DNA of 9,529 bases, taken from positions 1-9,529 of the forward strand of contig JADZBW010000307.1 in the NCBI GenBank assembly GCA_020851885.1, given 5' to 3'. Every line of letters begins with the position of its first letter. Position 1 is the first letter of the stretch. The notes beneath the pieces were generated by a model. That model saw only the letters and a list, made by a program, of their open reading frames with translations. It was not told where the DNA came from and did not search any database. Position numbers and translations under genes: made by a program. This DNA comes from Fimbriimonadaceae bacterium. GTDB lineage: Bacteria; Armatimonadota; Fimbriimonadia; Fimbriimonadales; Fimbriimonadaceae. Shown in pieces: positions 6,896 to 9,529 of this stretch.

Positions 6896-8095
6896 ATGGG
6901 TTGGAGAATAACGCTGTGGGTCACCCTCGTGGTGGTCTCTGTCGTCTTCCTCTACCTGGTCCGGGGCATTCTTTTGCCTTTTATCGTTTCTTTCATAATC
7001 GCGGCGCTGCTCGAGCCAAGCGTTAGAAAATTACGCTTGCGAGGCTATTCACGGGGCATGTCGGTTTCGATGGTGTTCATCGTGTTCTTTCTCGCGGTAA
7101 CGGCGGCGGCGATCTTTGGCGGACCGTCGGTGGTGCGTCAGATTGGTACCGCCACGGGTAAGTTCGAAGAGTTCACGTCGAGCCTGACCGGCGGAAACAA
7201 AGCCGACCACTTCTTCCTTCGCTGGAATCCGGTTAACCAGGCCCAAGCGTTCAGTCGCCAAGATCAGTTCGATGTGTTGTTGACCCAGGCGCGCCCCTAT
7301 CTCGAGCGGGTTGGATTGCCAAGCACTCGCCGGGCGATCATGGAGCAGTATGTCGAACCCAATCGAGGGCAGATCGCCAGTTCGGTCCGGAAGGCTTTCG
7401 GTTCCTTCTTTGGCGTGATCGGGTCTTTCGCTTCGGGGATCTTCTCACTGTTGCTTGTCCCCTTGATCGTTTTCATGATGCTTCTGGAAATGGAGGATCT
7501 GAGGCGCCGAGGTCCAAGGTGGATCCCGCCATCGATTCGGGCGAATACGATCGCGATCATGAGCGATATCGGTCAGGTCTTCTTGCGCTACCTGCGCGGG
7601 GTGGCGCTGGTTTACATCCTTTATGCCGCGCTGGCTGCCCTGCTCCTGTGGTTCTTTAACGTGCCCTATGCGTTCGTCTTCGCCTTCTTGTTTGCCGGCT
7701 TCTACCTGATTCCCTATATCGGCGGGTTCATCAGCTACGGCATCACCTTTCTCTCCCTTGGTCTGGGCGGCGTGTCTGGCAACTTCCTGTTTTCGATGAG
7801 TTCGCCATGGAGCTATGCCATTTTGGTTGTCGCCGTCTACGCGGTGATCGGGGTCATCTTCGACCAACTCGTGTATCCGCAAGTGGTTGGAGGTTCAGTC
7901 GGCCTGAGCGGAGTCATTAACATCTTTGTGATCTTATCGGGAGCCGCGCTCTTTGGCCTTCCCGGTATGATTTTGGCGTTCCCGCTCGCCGGCTCCATCA
8001 AGGTGATCTTGGATCGGCTGATCAAAGTGACTTACGTACAATCCGATGTATTGGCATTGCCAGCCGTGCCTTTGAGACACCGTAATACTGCCTGA
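6896..8095 (+). CDS. AI-2E family transporter (PerM-like)
   Basis: The 399-aa product is a multi-pass inner-membrane protein of the AI-2E/PerM family. It has two N-terminal helices (about 5-37 and 55-75), a soluble insert (about 80-165), then a helix block: 173-197, 233-254, 257-282, 283-300 and 305-325. It ends with the conserved PQVVGGSVGL (328-337) and GLPGMILAFPLAGSIKVIL regions (354-372). YLIPYIGGF (270-278) is the family's Pro-containing turn. Characterised relatives export autoinducer-2 (E. coli TqsA) or act as Na+/H+ antiporters in some bacteria, so the name does not fix the substrate. The length is a little above the usual 340-380 aa. No Shine-Dalgarno precedes ATG 6896, unlike the YtxH gene 18 bp upstream. 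Confidence 0.9.
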   Translation: MGWRITLWVTLVVVSVVFLYLVRGILLPFIVSFIIAALLEPSVRKLRLRGYSRGMSVSMVFIVFFLAVTAAAIFGGPSVVRQIGTATGKFEEFTSSLTGGNKADHFFLRWNPVNQAQAFSRQDQFDVLLTQARPYLERVGLPSTRRAIMEQYVEPNRGQIASSVRKAFGSFFGVIGSFASGIFSLLLVPLIVFMMLLEMEDLRRRGPRWIPPSIRANTIAIMSDIGQVFLRYLRGVALVYILYAALAALLLWFFNVPYAFVFAFLFAGFYLIPYIGGFISYGITFLSLGLGGVSGNFLFSMSSPWSYAILVVAVYAVIGVIFDQLVYPQVVGGSVGLSGVINIFVILSGAALFGLPGMILAFPLAGSIKVILDRLIKVTYVQSDVLALPAVPLRHRNTA

Positions 8096-8136
8096 ACAGA
8101 TCACTCTCTTTGGTACAAATCGCCACTAGTGCTACC

Positions 8137-8991
8137 ATGTTAGCGATGTGCAAGCGATTTGTTCCCGTCGTTGGAATGCTCCTGCTGGCCTTTCATCCCG
8201 GCTACGCTTCGACGTTCACGGCCGACCCATCGGTGGATGGTTGGTCCTACCTGGGAAACTCACTCCAGGCAGGCTTGTGGGCCAACGGTTCGACTTCGGG
8301 CACGTCGTTTAACGCCTATAGCAGGACCTTCACGCTCGGTTCGACCGACAACGCGATCGGTGGGTTGACCGGTAATCCGACGGGACTGCTCGCCAATGGC
8401 AGCAGTTGGCAGGTTGGAGACTTGATCCTTGGTCTGGGAGTTATGTCCACGGGCTCTGCGTTTACAGGCGGCATCTACTACAAATTCGATTTCAACGGCT
8501 CAAGTCCGTGGCAGGCAGCATCTTCGGTTGGGGCGGGCGATGGCGTTTACAGCTTCGGCTCGAATCCGCCCAATGGTGGAGTTTCGGGATTTCAGCATCC
8601 GCAAAGCTATTTGGTCGGCAAAGGCGATAAATACAGCAACGGCTCCGGAACGGTTTTCACCAACGGTGGCTCCAATCTCAATCTGGACTCGGCGATGATG
8701 GCCTGGTCGACCTTAGGCTCCAGTGGACCCTATCCGAATCCGCTCACTTCGGAGTTCCTTCTGAACTACTCGCAATTGATGCGACTAGGCGTTCCCGTTT
8801 CCGGCATCTCAAATTCAAAGGTTGTCATCAGTGCCTTCGGAGCGGGATATGGACAGGATATCGTCATCGGAAGCGGTGCGGGTGGTGGCCCACTCTTTGC
8901 GCCTGTACCCGAACCGGGGACGATCGGTCTGGCGAGCCTTGCGCTTTTTGCCGGAATTCGTAAGCGTCTCAAAAAGCAGATGCGAGCCTAA
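8137..8991 (+). CDS. PEP-CTERM exosortase-sorted surface/exported protein
   Basis: The 284-aa product starts with a signal peptide (basic CKRF, hydrophobic VVGMLLLAF, cleavage likely after PGYA). It ends with a PEP-CTERM sorting signal: PVPEPG, a hydrophobic stretch TIGLASLALFAG, then the basic tail IRKRLKKQ. Such proteins are exported, recognised at the PEP motif by an exosortase (EpsH-type) and cut or anchored at the outer surface, often together with exopolysaccharide. The middle is Gly/Ser/Asn/Thr-rich, probably beta-rich, with no cysteines in the mature part and no enzyme motif I recognise. The start could also be ATG 8146; the frame is open from TTG 8110, but the leader before 8137 is not signal-like. 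No Shine-Dalgarno is visible. No exosortase gene lies in this window. Confidence 0.82.
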   Translation: MLAMCKRFVPVVGMLLLAFHPGYASTFTADPSVDGWSYLGNSLQAGLWANGSTSGTSFNAYSRTFTLGSTDNAIGGLTGNPTGLLANGSSWQVGDLILGLGVMSTGSAFTGGIYYKFDFNGSSPWQAASSVGAGDGVYSFGSNPPNGGVSGFQHPQSYLVGKGDKYSNGSGTVFTNGGSNLNLDSAMMAWSTLGSSGPYPNPLTSEFLLNYSQLMRLGVPVSGISNSKVVISAFGAGYGQDIVIGSGAGGGPLFAPVPEPGTIGLASLALFAGIRKRLKKQMRA

Positions 8992-9529
8992 GCTCCCCGC
9001 TCTTTGTTGAATCGGTCGGCGAGGTGATGCGGCCCGAGTTCCACCGTGTACATTCCCGATTGCAGGTGGACCGTTAGGTCGATGTTCTCGACTTTGAAGT
9101 CAAACGGAGCGGACTCTCCGCTGATTAGAAACGAGACGAGTTCACCCTGTACCCGAGCGGCTCGGATCGTGTCCAGGGGCAACTTTGCTTTCTTAAAGAC
9201 CCCTCCGAACTGGAACTCGTCCTTGGAGATTTGAAGCGTGCCATGGGCTTGGTTGTCCAGATTTGTCGCGGGTCCTCGCCAAAGAACTGAGTTCTGGTCG
9301 TCGAAACCCAAATCGCCGCGCTCGTAGCTCTTAACGATCTCGCGGTTGAACTGATCCGCGAACTCGGCTTCCTCCTCTACCAGCGGGAGATCTTGGGTCA
9401 AACGATGCCAATCGATGAGCTTGAATGGACGCTCGATATGGCCTTGCAGTTTGCGATGATGCGTACGGACCAATCGCAAGTAATCCCCATCCTTATCGAA
9501 TTCCGTCGAGCATTGGAGGCAGACAAGGC
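8988..9529 (-). CDS. unknown protein with CxxC pair and possible PH/GRAM-like beta domain (5' partial)
   Basis: The frame is open to the right edge, and the first in-window start-like codon (TTG 9479) lies inside the protein, so at least 179 residues are present and more lie beyond the window. Near the edge the visible part reads CLQCSTEFDKDGDY (Cys3 and Cys6 counted from the edge), like half of a small zinc ribbon. A charged, helical middle (about 30-75) follows. The last 80 residues alternate hydrophobic positions in short strands (GTLQISKDEFQFGGV, IRAARVQGELVSFLI, PFDFKVENIDLTVHL), resembling a PH/GRAM-type beta barrel. I do not recognise the family and assign no function. Its TAG stop overlaps the TAA of the convergent PEP-CTERM gene. 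Confidence 0.6.
   Translation of the reverse strand, partial: LVCLQCSTEFDKDGDYLRLVRTHHRKLQGHIERPFKLIDWHRLTQDLPLVEEEAEFADQFNREIVKSYERGDLGFDDQNSVLWRGPATNLDNQAHGTLQISKDEFQFGGVFKKAKLPLDTIRAARVQGELVSFLISGESAPFDFKVENIDLTVHLQSGMYTVELGPHHLADRFNKERGA

Noticed and set aside
1..9529. tRNA, rRNA, CRISPR, insertion sequence or defence system
   Set aside because: I saw no T-loop-like GGTTCRAATCC motif, no spaced direct repeats, no transposase and no nuclease, toxin or defence domain in any supported gene.

Overview
The window is a compact, moderately GC-rich bacterial chromosome segment. It carries eight protein-coding genes, two of them cut by the window edges, and no RNA gene, CRISPR array, insertion sequence or phage gene that I can recognise. 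One product has a signal peptide and a C-terminal VPEP anchor (PEP-CTERM), which implies a Gram-negative-type envelope with an exosortase system elsewhere in the genome. Together with a VKOR-DsbA fusion and a two-domain acetyl-xylan-esterase-like hydrolase, this fits Armatimonadota (Fimbriimonas-like), Planctomycetota, Verrucomicrobiota or Acidobacteriota. Armatimonadota is my preferred guess, but it is inference only.

Layout from left to right: the 3' part of an alpha/beta-hydrolase gene (+, 3-1421) meets tail to tail, 3 bp apart, an S1-domain RNA-binding CvfB/YitL-like gene (-, 1425-2267). Upstream of that lies miaB (-, 2526-3902), the tRNA ms2i6A methylthiotransferase. A 164-bp divergent spacer separates miaB from a membrane VKOR-DsbA disulfide-forming fusion (+, 4067-5233). 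That gene is followed after 7 bp by mnmA (+, 5241-6356), the tRNA 2-thiouridylase, in an apparent operon. A 287-bp gap with two inverted repeats and a possible 36-codon ORF precedes a small YtxH-like membrane protein with a very good Shine-Dalgarno (+, 6644-6877). An AI-2E-family multi-pass transporter (+, 6896-8095) and a PEP-CTERM surface protein (+, 8137-8991) follow. The last gene (-, 8988-9529) is cut at its 5' end. It encodes an unknown protein with a CxxC pair and a possible PH/GRAM-like beta domain, and its stop codon overlaps that of the PEP-CTERM gene.

Functionally the centre of the window is thiol and sulfur chemistry: two tRNA thiolation enzymes (MiaB at A37, MnmA at U34) flank an envelope disulfide-bond enzyme. 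The right half is envelope-related (YtxH, AI-2E, PEP-CTERM). I see no convincing novel multi-gene system. The best leads are a possible leaderless promoter at the VKOR-DsbA gene, the structured gap after mnmA with its possible small ORF, the PEP-CTERM protein, and the unassigned right-edge protein.
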